A DNA stretch of 6,326 nucleotides from Acidobacteriaceae bacterium (GTDB taxonomy: Bacteria > Acidobacteriota > Terriglobia > Terriglobales > Acidobacteriaceae), in assembly GCA_003165455.1 (NCBI GenBank), contig PLUJ01000324.1:1-6326 (forward strand). Reading direction: 5' to 3'. Positions within the stretch are counted from its first letter, which is position 1, and each line of letters starts with the position of its first letter. Of this stretch, positions 1 to 5,792 are shown in pieces. The notes beneath the pieces were generated by a model that saw only the letters and a list, made by a program, of their open reading frames with translations, did not search any database and had not been told where the DNA came from. The translations under genes were made by a program, and so were the position numbers.

Positions 1-531
1 CAAGACAAGAAGAACGAAGCCGATTGCCTGATGGATGGAGCCTGGACCGGACATCCCGATCAGAACGAGATCGATGTCGCTCAATTCCCCTATCCCAATC
101 AGATTGCGAAGCGGCCCAAACTGCCGAATTCCCATCCCGACCTGCGGCCGATCCCGAAGGGCGTGGGTGGAATCACTCTTGCCGGAACGCGAGCGGCCGT
201 GCGCACCGTGATTCGTTATCGCAATGGCGTGCTCAATGGAAAGGGCGCCAGCCTGCTCGATGGCTACATGGAAGACCTGGCCACCGACCGGATTTACCGC
301 CTGATGATCGCGCAGCGCATGCGTCATCGCGACTACTCGTCCGTGGCGGATGAGAATGGGATGGACGCGAAACACACGCCTGTGCTCATTACCCGACTGT
401 TCGATGAAGAGCTTGATCGTTTGCTCGCTGAACTCCCGGCTACCGCAAGTTCCGAGGACAAACAGCGGCTGCAGCGAGCGCGCCAGTTGAGCGAAGGCAT
501 GATCCTGAACGATGAGATTAATCCGGTCTAA
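1..531 (+). CDS. aceB: Malate synthase (A-type), C-terminal part, 5' end outside window
   Basis: Malate synthase condenses glyoxylate with acetyl-CoA to malate, the second step of the glyoxylate shunt in the cytoplasm. The reading frame is open from base 1 and ends at TAA 529-531, so about 176 C-terminal residues of a protein normally over 500 residues long are present. Seen directly: DKKNEAD followed by DGAWTGHPD (compare DKKREAE and DGSWVAHP in E. coli AceB), then GTRAAVRTVIRY, and GYMEDLATDRIYR. In the family the Asp of the MED-AT motif (codon 274-276) is the catalytic base. The tail after that (to NDEINPV) is not like the E. coli enzyme, so this is a divergent branch of the A-type family. 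The first ATG in view (31) is internal, not the true start. aceA follows 63 bp downstream on the same strand, which supports the assignment and suggests an operon. Confidence 0.88.
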   Translation, partial: QDKKNEADCLMDGAWTGHPDQNEIDVAQFPYPNQIAKRPKLPNSHPDLRPIPKGVGGITLAGTRAAVRTVIRYRNGVLNGKGASLLDGYMEDLATDRIYRLMIAQRMRHRDYSSVADENGMDAKHTPVLITRLFDEELDRLLAELPATASSEDKQRLQRARQLSEGMILNDEINPV

Positions 532-580
532 ACGACGGGTTCGGAAAGAACGAAAGTACAGAATTCAGAAGCAAATTGAC

Positions 581-586
581 GAGGAG
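581..586 (+). promoter_or_regulatory. Ribosome binding site of aceA
   Basis: GAGGAG lies 8 nt before the ATG at 595. It supports that start over the internal ATG at 655 (codon 21), although codon 21 is where the E. coli enzyme would begin by alignment. I see no strong promoter in the 63-bp gap after aceB, so co-transcription is likely (inference). Confidence 0.7.
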
Positions 587-594
587 ATATCAAG

Positions 595-2076
595 ATGTCC
601 AGCCGAGAGAATGAAACCACGAACGTGTCGCAGCAGCGCTCCAGCACTTCTACCATGAGCGAAGACGAAAGAACCGCTCAACTTGCTTTGGCGCAGGAGT
701 GCATGGCTCACGAGTGGGCGACGAACCCGCGCTGGACGGGGGTGGAGCGGCCATACACAGCTGCTGACGTGCTGCGTTTGCGGGGATCGATTCACATTGA
801 ACATACTCTCGCCCGGCTGGGCGCGGAACGACTTTGGGATCTATTGCAAAGTGAATCCTATGTACATGCCTTGGGAGCGATGACCGGCAACCAGGCTGTG
901 CAGCAAGTGCAAGCCGGACTGAAGGCCGTCTACGTCAGCGGGTGGCAAGTTGCCGCCGACGCCAACAGCGCAGGACAGATGTATCCGGATCAGAGCCTTT
1001 ATCCAGCGGACAGCGTTCCCAATCTTTGCCGACGCATCAATAGTGCGCTACAACGCGCCGATCAGGTACATCATGCGGAGGGCAAGGTTGCTCCGTCGCA
1101 GACCTGGTTTGCTCCGCTGATCGCGGATGCCGAAGCCGGATTCGGCGGAACGCTGAATGCCTTCGAATTGATGAAGGGAATGATTGAAGGCGGCGCAGCC
1201 TGCGTTCACTACGAAGACCAGCTTTCTTCGGCTAAAAAGTGCGGCCATCTCGGCGGCAAAGTACTGGTATCAACAACGGAAGCAATTCAGAAATTAGTCG
1301 CGGCGCGGCTCGCTGCCGACGTCATGGGCGTTCCCACGCTGGTGATGGCTCGAACCGATGCTAATAGTGCGCACCTTCTCACCAGTGACATCGATGCCCG
1401 CGATCGTGAGTTCTGCACCGGAGAGCGCACTCCAGAGGGATTCTTCCGAATTCGCGGCGGCATCGGTTCCGCCATCGCACGCGGTTTGGCCTATGCGCCT
1501 TACGCCGATCTGCTGTGGTGCGAAACCTCCGAACCAAATCTGGAGGAGGCCGAGAAGTTCGCTGACGCAATCCACGCGCAATATCCCGGGAAAATGCTGG
1601 CTTACAATTGTTCTCCTAGTTTTAACTGGAGAAAGAAGCTCGACGATGAAACCATCGCGCGTTTCCAATCCGAACTGGCCCGCATGGGATACAAGTTTCA
1701 ATTCGTAACCCTCGCAGGGTTCCACGCCCTAAATCTCAGCATGTTCGAGTTGGCGCGCCAATATAAAACGAATGGCATGGCAGCTTACTCGGCTTTGCAA
1801 CAGAAGGAATTCGCCAGTGAGCGCGACCATGGTTACCAGGCGGTGAAGCATCAGAGATTCGTCGGCACGGGATATTTCGATCAAGTGCAGCAGGTGATCA
1901 GCAGCGGCCTGGCGTCAACCACGGCGCTGGAAGGGTCGACCGAGGCTGAACAGTTTTCCGCGGGCGCAAAACCATCGAACCCATCAACAATAGTTTCCAA
2001 AGCTTCGTCCAAGTTTGCCTTAGAGCAGTTTCCCGAGATGCCGCAGGAGGAAATGCTTCAGCCTTCCGGGGACTAG
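595..2076 (+). CDS. aceA: Isocitrate lyase
   Basis: Cleaves isocitrate to succinate and glyoxylate, the first and committed step of the glyoxylate shunt. At 493 residues it is longer than the 434 of E. coli AceA. Motifs seen: SGWQVAADAN (115-124), Mg2+/substrate region ADAEAGFGG (177-185), catalytic signature KKCGH (214-218, catalytic Cys216, codon 1240-1242), ARTDA (252-256), WCETS (308-312), NCSPSFNW (338-345) and TLAGFH (372-377). The core tracks the E. coli enzyme almost without gaps and ends at GSTEAEQF (447-454), where the E. coli protein stops. Two additions are odd: about 20 Ser/Thr-rich residues at the N terminus and a 39-residue polar C-terminal tail (455-493). All active-site motifs are present, so the enzyme should be active. 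It follows aceB and converges on the copper ATPase gene; no aceK is seen here. Family assignment is essentially certain; the role of the extensions is unknown. Confidence 0.97.
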   Translation: MSSRENETTNVSQQRSSTSTMSEDERTAQLALAQECMAHEWATNPRWTGVERPYTAADVLRLRGSIHIEHTLARLGAERLWDLLQSESYVHALGAMTGNQAVQQVQAGLKAVYVSGWQVAADANSAGQMYPDQSLYPADSVPNLCRRINSALQRADQVHHAEGKVAPSQTWFAPLIADAEAGFGGTLNAFELMKGMIEGGAACVHYEDQLSSAKKCGHLGGKVLVSTTEAIQKLVAARLAADVMGVPTLVMARTDANSAHLLTSDIDARDREFCTGERTPEGFFRIRGGIGSAIARGLAYAPYADLLWCETSEPNLEEAEKFADAIHAQYPGKMLAYNCSPSFNWRKKLDDETIARFQSELARMGYKFQFVTLAGFHALNLSMFELARQYKTNGMAAYSALQQKEFASERDHGYQAVKHQRFVGTGYFDQVQQVISSGLASTTALEGSTEAEQFSAGAKPSNPSTIVSKASSKFALEQFPEMPQEEMLQPSGD

Positions 2077-2114
2077 CTTAGGGGAACTCTTCGTGGGCGA
2101 GACAGGATGCTCTG

Positions 2115-2187
2115 AAGGGCACGGCCCCGGCGGCTAAAGCCGCATGTTTTAGCGGGTTTGACGGCACGGCTGAAAAGGCGTGCCCTT
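2115..2187. repeat. Nested palindromic intergenic element between convergent genes
   Basis: Outer arms AAGGGCACG (2115-2123) and CGTGCCCTT (2179-2187) are perfect 9-bp inverted copies. Inside them lie a tight dyad GCGGCT-AA-AGCCGC (2130-2143) and a competing hairpin GGCACG (2163-2168) / CGTGCC (2179-2184) with a 10-nt loop. Elements of this kind (CGGCTAAAGCCGC next to GGCACGGCTGAA..) are, to my knowledge, scattered through intergenic regions of acidobacterial genomes; this is recall, not a search. It sits between the 3' ends of aceA and the minus-strand ATPase, so it may act as a bidirectional terminator or mRNA 3' stabiliser, although there is no clean U-tract. Confidence 0.65.
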
Positions 2188-2223
2188 TCAAAACTCACTT
2201 AATCAGAGCTTCCTTTAGACCAC

Positions 2224-4710
2224 TTACAGTTTCACTGTTCGCAGGCGCAGCGCATTCGTGATTACGGATACGGAACTCAAACTCATGGCGGTGGCGGCGA
2301 TAATAGGGCTAAGGAGCAAGCCGAAGAAAGGATAAAGGATTCCTGCCGCGACCGGTACGCCAACGGCGTTATAGACGAAGGCGAAGAACAGGTTCTGCCG
2401 TATATTGCGCATGGTGGCGTGGCTGAGATTGCGCGCTTTCAGAATCCCGATCAGATCGCCTTTGATAAGGGTGACGCCCCCACTTTCCATGGCAACGTCC
2501 GTGCCGGTGCCCATCGAGATACCAACGTTCGCTTGAGCGAGAGCGGGAGCATCGTTGATGCCGTCGCCGGCCATGGCCACGATTCTCCCCTGGGCCTGGA
2601 GTTTGCGGACGACATCGAGTTTTCTCTCCGGTAAGACTTCGGCTTCGAATTCATCAATGCCGAGTTCTCCGGCAATCTGGGCTGCGACACTTTTATTATC
2701 GCCTGTGAGCATCACGATCTGAATGCCAGTTTTCTTTAGTTCTTTCACCGCCTCTGACGTAGAGCGCTTCAATCGATCTGCCACGCCGAAGTTACCAACG
2801 TATATTCCATCGATGGCTACATAAAGAGTTGTTCTCTCGGCCGCTGTCGTGGCCGGAACTTCCGCTTTTTGCAGAGCCCCAACGTCGACCATCAGAAGAG
2901 CATTGCCAACCGCAACATGCCTTCCATCCACCATGCCAACGACGCCTTTTCCAGTACTCGACTTGAATTCCTGGGGTTGTGAAAGCTTTAATCCACGCTG
3001 ATCCGCGGCTTCGACGAGGGCAGCGCCAAGCGGATGTTCGCTTGCGCGCTCCAAGCTCGCCGCGAGCCTAAACAGTTCACTATCTGCTTCCAACGCTTTC
3101 GAAACGCTTACGAGCTTCGGTCTGCCTTCGGTCAGTGTGCCGGTTTTGTCAATCACCAGCGTATCGATCTTCTCCAGCGTTTCCAGCGCTTCCGCATTCT
3201 TGATGAGAACTCCAGCGCGAGCGCCGCGCCCCACACCGACCATGATCGCCATGGGAGTAGCGAGACCAAGTGCGCAGGGACACGCAATAATCAGGACTGC
3301 AACCGCATTCACGAGGGCATGGGCAAAACGTGGCTCGGGCCCGAAGATCCACCATGCAAAGAATGTGATAACAGCGATTCCAATCACGACAGGAACAAAC
3401 CACTTGGCCACGCGATCAGCGAGGCGTTGAATGGGGGCGCGACTTCGCTGTGCCTGCCCAACCATCTGGACAATTCGCGACAACAGAGTTTCGCTGCCCA
3501 CCCGTTCAGCTCGCATGATGAAGGAACCAGTGCCGTTGATGGTCGCGCCGATAACCTTATTCTCGGGTGTCTTTTCAACCGGCATGGACTCGCCGGTAAT
3601 CATGGATTCGTCGACCGCGCTGTGACCTTCAAGAAGCACTCCGTCAACCGGGATTTTGTCGCCAGGGCGCACCCGGAGGCGATCACCGGGCTTTACTTGC
3701 TGAAGCGGAATGTCTTTCTCGGAGCCGTCGGAGAGGATCAGGCGTGCGGTCTTGGAACTTAAGTCAAGAAGCGCACGAATGGCAAGACTGGTGCGGCTCC
3801 GGGCGCGCAATTCCATGACTTGTCCGAGGAGGACAAGAGTGGTGATGGCAGCAGCAGCTTCGAAGTACACGTCCGGGTAACCCGACATACCACGCAGAGA
3901 TTCGGGGACGATTTGTGGCGCGATGGTAACCACGAGGCTGTAGCCGTAGGCGACGCCAGTACCCATGCCGATCAGGGTGAACATGTTTGGACTGCGATTG
4001 AGAAGCGAAGTCCAGAAGCGCTGAAAGAATGGCCATCCGCCCCAGAGCACGACGGGCGTGGCAAATGCGAGTTCGAGCCATGGCAAAGAGGCACCTGACA
4101 GAAACTTGCGCATCGGTTCCGGTGAAAGCATGCCGATCATGGCGATTGCCATCAACGGAGCGGTGAGCGCGAGGCTGTACCAGAATCGGCGCGTCATGTT
4201 GCGGAGTTCTGGATTGTCTTCGGTACTGGAGGCTGACGCGGTGCGAGGCTCCAGCGCCATGCCGCAGATCGGGCAGGAGCCAGGCTCGGTGCGGACGATT
4301 TCCGGATGCATCGGGCAGGTGAACTCGGTGCGCGTCGAAGCAACGGGCACTTCGGGTTCAAGGGCCATCCCGCAAAATGGGCAGGGTCCCGGCTTGTTTT
4401 CGCCGACTTCTGGGCACATGGGGCAGACGTAGGAAGTACCCGCAGTAGCCGGAGTTTTGGGCGCCGCACTTCCTGGAGCAGCGGTGGTCGCAGAAGGTTT
4501 GGCGGCGCCAGGTATCACGAGGCTTGCATGCTTTGTTGGTCCAGGAGCGGCCAAATATTTGGCAGGATCTGCTTTGAACTTTTCGGCGCAAGCTGCGCAG
4601 CAGAAATAATATTTCTTCCCGGCGTGCTCGTGGACGTGCTTGGCAGAGGTGGGGCTTACGTTCATGCCGCAGACGACATCGCGTTCGAGTGTGGAAGGAT
4701 TGGCTGACAT
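2224..4710 (-). CDS. copA: Cu+-type P1B heavy-metal ATPase with YHS and two HMBD domains
   Basis: An inner-membrane pump that exports Cu+ (possibly Ag+) using ATP; 828 residues. N terminus: YHS domain (11-53; CGM at 14-16, then FCCAAC at 36-41), an Ala/Pro-rich linker (54-93), and two short HMBD modules: 94-119 (Cys96, Cys99, Cys110, Cys113) and 130-155 (Cys132, His135, Cys146, Cys149). There is no HMA domain. Core: membrane segments near 177-196, 208-227, 243-265, 282-298, 437-457, 464-486, 774-793 and 796-815; actuator TGES (372-375); ion-channel CPC (477-479); phosphorylation DKTGT (521-525, Asp521); SEHPLG (557-562); MLTGD (667-671); GDGINDAP (715-722). YN (780-781) in TM7 and MSLSS (809-813) in TM8 match the Cu+-specific P1B-1 pattern. 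No Shine-Dalgarno-like sequence is visible before the ATG; the start is kept because the YHS domain begins right after it. The gene is divergent from the HMA-like ORF and likely controlled from the shared 171-bp region. The P1B assignment is very secure; the exact symbol (copA or silP-like) less so. Confidence 0.93.
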   Translation of the reverse strand: MSANPSTLERDVVCGMNVSPTSAKHVHEHAGKKYYFCCAACAEKFKADPAKYLAAPGPTKHASLVIPGAAKPSATTAAPGSAAPKTPATAGTSYVCPMCPEVGENKPGPCPFCGMALEPEVPVASTRTEFTCPMHPEIVRTEPGSCPICGMALEPRTASASSTEDNPELRNMTRRFWYSLALTAPLMAIAMIGMLSPEPMRKFLSGASLPWLELAFATPVVLWGGWPFFQRFWTSLLNRSPNMFTLIGMGTGVAYGYSLVVTIAPQIVPESLRGMSGYPDVYFEAAAAITTLVLLGQVMELRARSRTSLAIRALLDLSSKTARLILSDGSEKDIPLQQVKPGDRLRVRPGDKIPVDGVLLEGHSAVDESMITGESMPVEKTPENKVIGATINGTGSFIMRAERVGSETLLSRIVQMVGQAQRSRAPIQRLADRVAKWFVPVVIGIAVITFFAWWIFGPEPRFAHALVNAVAVLIIACPCALGLATPMAIMVGVGRGARAGVLIKNAEALETLEKIDTLVIDKTGTLTEGRPKLVSVSKALEADSELFRLAASLERASEHPLGAALVEAADQRGLKLSQPQEFKSSTGKGVVGMVDGRHVAVGNALLMVDVGALQKAEVPATTAAERTTLYVAIDGIYVGNFGVADRLKRSTSEAVKELKKTGIQIVMLTGDNKSVAAQIAGELGIDEFEAEVLPERKLDVVRKLQAQGRIVAMAGDGINDAPALAQANVGISMGTGTDVAMESGGVTLIKGDLIGILKARNLSHATMRNIRQNLFFAFVYNAVGVPVAAGILYPFFGLLLSPIIAATAMSLSSVSVITNALRLRTVKL

Positions 4711-4734
4711 GATGCGAACAAGATCACGGCTGCC

Positions 4735-4762
4735 TAAGCGTGAAGAACTGCTCAGTCGCTTA
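4735..4762. repeat. Imperfect dyad in the ATPase leader
   Basis: TAAGCG (4735-4740) and CGCTTA (4757-4762) are inverted copies, with a second short dyad ACTG-CT-CAGT (4747-4756) directly inside the right arm. On the minus strand this would form a bulged hairpin about 25 nt upstream of the ATPase start codon. It could be part of an operator or a leader structure; chance cannot be excluded. Confidence 0.35.
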
Positions 4763-4765
4763 AGA

Positions 4766-4786
4766 CTTTACTCTCTTGCTGTAAAG
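4766..4786. promoter_or_regulatory. Candidate operator dyad in divergent copper-gene region
   Basis: CTTTAC (4766-4771) and GTAAAG (4781-4786) are perfect 6-bp inverted arms with a 9-nt spacer (TCTCTTGCT), placed between the divergent ATPase and HMA-like genes. Read on the minus strand, TTTACA at its edge could serve as a -35 box toward the ATPase, but I see no matching strong -10. The layout resembles a MerR-type or other dimeric metal-sensor site; the regulator is not in the window and the assignment is inference. Confidence 0.4.
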
Positions 4787-4826
4787 GCTGCGGAGATTGC
4801 CGTACGAGGTTGGATGGACGATGCTT

Positions 4827-4832
4827 TATATT
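4827..4832 (+). promoter_or_regulatory. Candidate -10 box for the HMA-like gene
   Basis: TATATT matches 5 of 6 of the sigma70 -10 consensus and lies 49 nt before the ATG at 4882. No good -35 lies at 16-18 bp; the nearest candidate, TTGCCG (4797-4802), is 24 bp away. The promoter may need an activator, or may not be real. Confidence 0.3.
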
Positions 4833-4839
4833 GGATTCA

Positions 4840-4859
4840 GCCCGGAGGCTAATCCGGGC
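4840..4859 (+). repeat. GC-rich hairpin in the leader of the HMA-like gene
   Basis: GCCCGGA (4840-4846) and TCCGGGC (4853-4859) form a perfect 7-bp stem with loop GGCTAA. It ends 22 nt before the ATG and just before the ribosome binding site TGAGGA (4871-4876). No U-tract follows, so it is not a standard terminator. It may be an operator (GC-rich palindromes are used by CsoR-type copper repressors) or an mRNA 5' stem. Confidence 0.5.
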
Positions 4860-4881
4860 ACAATCAAACCTGAGGATTACG

Positions 4882-5109
4882 ATGACTTATCTGGACGTGG
4901 TTTACCGCTATGGCGCTGCGCCGGGAGAGATTCAGATGCGCGCCATCGACGGCATGCGTGAGGTCTATGGAATTCGCGGCGTGCAGTTCAACGAAGCAGA
5001 TAGAACTGTGAGGGTTGGGTATGACGCATCTCGGATGAAGGCTGACGCAGTGGCCAAGCTGTTGCGTCAAGCTGGTATTGACGTAAGCGACCAAATGGCA
5101 ATGGCCTAG
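4882..5109 (+). CDS. Small HMA-like domain protein without metal-binding cysteines
   Basis: Encodes 75 residues. The pattern fits the beta-alpha-beta-beta-alpha-beta ferredoxin-like fold of heavy-metal-associated (HMA) domains: strand near 3-9, helix 15-29, GVQFNEADRTVRVGYDAS (33-50) corresponding to the second and third strands, helix 51-64, then AGIDV (64-68). The HMA metal loop GMTCxxC is absent: the matching stretch reads YGAAPGEI, and the whole protein has no cysteine. The start is the ATG at 4882 because TGAGGA lies 5 nt upstream; an in-frame TTG at 4810 would extend it but has no good ribosome binding site and would cross the leader hairpin. It is divergent from an ATPase that itself lacks an HMA domain, so a partner or regulatory role in copper handling is a reasonable guess, not shown. 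The fold call rests on pattern only. Confidence 0.72.
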   Translation: MTYLDVVYRYGAAPGEIQMRAIDGMREVYGIRGVQFNEADRTVRVGYDASRMKADAVAKLLRQAGIDVSDQMAMA

Positions 5110-5151
5110 ACTCGATGGAAAAGCGACCGGGGGAGGTCGGGGGAAATGCAA

Positions 5152-5197
5152 GGGGCGCTCAAGAGAACCTCTGGCCGAAGTATCTTTGGAGCGCCCC
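5152..5197 (+). terminator. Possible terminator or 3' hairpin after the HMA-like gene
   Basis: GGGGCGCTC (5152-5160) and GAGCGCCCC (5189-5197) are perfect 9-bp inverted arms separated by 28 nt. It starts 43 nt past the stop codon of the HMA-like gene. The stem is very stable but is followed by GTTGCG rather than a U-tract, so it may protect the mRNA end or help Rho-dependent termination rather than act as an intrinsic terminator. Confidence 0.45.
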
Positions 5198-5348
5198 GTT
5201 GCGCGCCACTTCGTCTGTTATATGTGTTAGCACACGGCGTGCCATTCTCTAACCTACTCAAAACAGGTGATTGCTTGAAATAAGTGTTTGTAGGAAATGC
5301 TCGCCGCTGGAAAGAATTACTGCCACGTTAAAATGGCTTCGCAGTGGG

Positions 5349-5377
5349 TTCCCTGCCGCCACGCCTTCCGCTATAAT
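5349..5377 (+). promoter_or_regulatory. Promoter of tRNA-Arg
   Basis: A perfect -10 box TATAAT (5372-5377) lies 32 nt before the mature tRNA 5' end. The -35 position at 17-bp spacing reads TTCCCT (5349-5354), a poor match to TTGACA. Transcription would start near 5384, leaving a short 5' leader for RNase P to remove. Confidence 0.6.
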
Positions 5378-5408
5378 CCATGAACAAGTTCACCTGCCAA
5401 TCAGAGAA

Positions 5409-5485
5409 GCGCCCTTAGCTCAGCTGGATAGAGCGTCTGGCTACGAACCAGAAGGTCGGGAGTTCGAATCTCTCAGGGCGCACCA
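5409..5485 (+). tRNA. tRNA-Arg (anticodon ACG)
   Basis: A full cloverleaf of 77 nt with encoded CCA. Acceptor stem GCGCCCT (5409-5415) pairs with AGGGCGC (5475-5481); discriminator A5482, CCA 5483-5485. D stem GCTC (5418-5421) / GAGC (5431-5434). Anticodon stem TCTGG (5436-5440) / CCAGA (5448-5452), loop CTACGAA with anticodon ACG (5443-5445). The first position A is expected to be deaminated to inosine by TadA, reading CGU, CGC and CGA. T stem GGGAG (5458-5462) / CTCTC (5470-5474) with one G-U pair, loop TTCGAAT. It has its own -10 box and terminator, so it is a single-gene unit. Its 3' end borders a relic tyrosine recombinase, in line with tRNA genes being common integration sites. Confidence 0.98.
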
Positions 5486-5491
5486 TTCTTT

Positions 5492-5676
5492 TCAAGCGGT
5501 TGCCGAGAAGTTTCCAACCGCTATTTTGGGTTCAACAGGTAAAGAAAGCCCTGCATTGCTTGCGGCTGCGCCGCGGTATTCAGGTTCCTGATCCGTGCGC
5601 GGGTACCTATCCGTTGTCCGCAAACAGCTATGCCCGATCCACTGCTTCTGCAAATCTTCAGGTGTGCCCTTTCTTC
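5492..5676 (-). pseudogene. Truncated tyrosine recombinase (phage-type integrase), C-terminal remnant
   Basis: On the minus strand from about 5676 to the stop at 5492-5494 the frame reads KGTPEDLQKQWIGHS, CLRTTDRY, then PRTDQEPEYRGAAAS and NAGL. This matches the end of tyrosine site-specific recombinases: the W-(L/I)-G-H motif with the conserved His (equivalent to the H/W of the R-H-R-H/W-Y set) and, nine residues on, the Tyr of TT-RY that would attack DNA. The upstream HxxR box, the first catalytic Arg and all N-terminal DNA-binding parts are missing; upstream in the same frame the translation turns into unrelated sequence that overlaps the pilin promoter and gene. No start codon or ribosome binding site fits. 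It is therefore a decayed 3' fragment of an integrase whose last codons overlap the tRNA terminator. Recognition is from family pattern, not a search. Confidence 0.7.
5495..5527 (+). terminator. Rho-independent terminator of tRNA-Arg
   Basis: AGCGGTTG (5495-5502) and CAACCGCT (5515-5522) form a perfect 8-bp stem with a 12-nt loop, followed by ATTTT (5523-5527). It begins 10 nt after the tRNA CCA end. It overlaps the final codons of the integrase remnant on the other strand. Confidence 0.75.
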
Positions 5677-5680
5677 CTCG

Positions 5681-5709
5681 TTTACAGTCTTTGACTAGTG
5701 CCCTACAAT
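5681..5709 (+). promoter_or_regulatory. Sigma70-type promoter of the Flp pilin gene
   Basis: TTTACA (5681-5686) and TACAAT (5704-5709) each match the -35 and -10 consensus at 5 of 6 positions and are separated by exactly 17 bp. Transcription would start near 5716, giving an untranslated leader of about 77 nt before the GTG start at 5793. The promoter lies at the broken edge of the integrase remnant. Confidence 0.65.
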
Positions 5710-5779
5710 AATTTGCGGTCGGGTTTTCCACAGGGAACTGCACGTTGCTCCCAATGTGGTTGAGACGCGCGAATGCGCC

Positions 5780-5785
5780 AGGAGG
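5780..5785 (+). promoter_or_regulatory. Ribosome binding site that fixes the GTG start of the pilin gene
   Basis: A perfect AGGAGG ends 7 nt before GTG 5793. The upstream ATG at 5745 in the same frame has no such site and would add 16 residues unlike a pilin leader, so GTG is preferred. Confidence 0.85.
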
Positions 5786-5792
5786 GCAGCCC

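Larger units (their letters stand above)
5110..5408. other. Intergenic region between HMA-like gene and tRNA-Arg
   Basis: I see no credible gene in these roughly 300 bases. They contain the long-loop hairpin at 5152-5197, a G-rich direct repeat near the start (CGGGGGAGGTCGGGGGAA) and the tRNA promoter near the end. An open frame beginning at 5271 runs through the tRNA and is a translation artefact. Confidence 0.6.

Noticed and set aside
1294..1725. 143-codon open frame on the - strand
   Set aside because: It is antisense to the catalytic core of isocitrate lyase and shows no family pattern.
3034..3762. 242-codon open frame on the + strand
   Set aside because: It lies wholly antisense to the core of the P1B ATPase, has no recognisable domain and no ribosome binding site; it is a shadow frame of a GC-rich gene.
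4810..4881. N-terminal extension of the HMA-like protein from TTG 4810
   Set aside because: The TTG lacks a well-spaced ribosome binding site, the extra residues do not fit the HMA fold and the extension would cross the leader hairpin; ATG 4882 has TGAGGA at good spacing.
5271..5591. Open frame of 106 codons on the + strand spanning the tRNA
   Set aside because: Its central stretch (PLAQLDRASGYEPEGREFE) is simply the translation of the tRNA-Arg gene, a common artefact in databases; it has no ribosome binding site or family pattern outside the tRNA.
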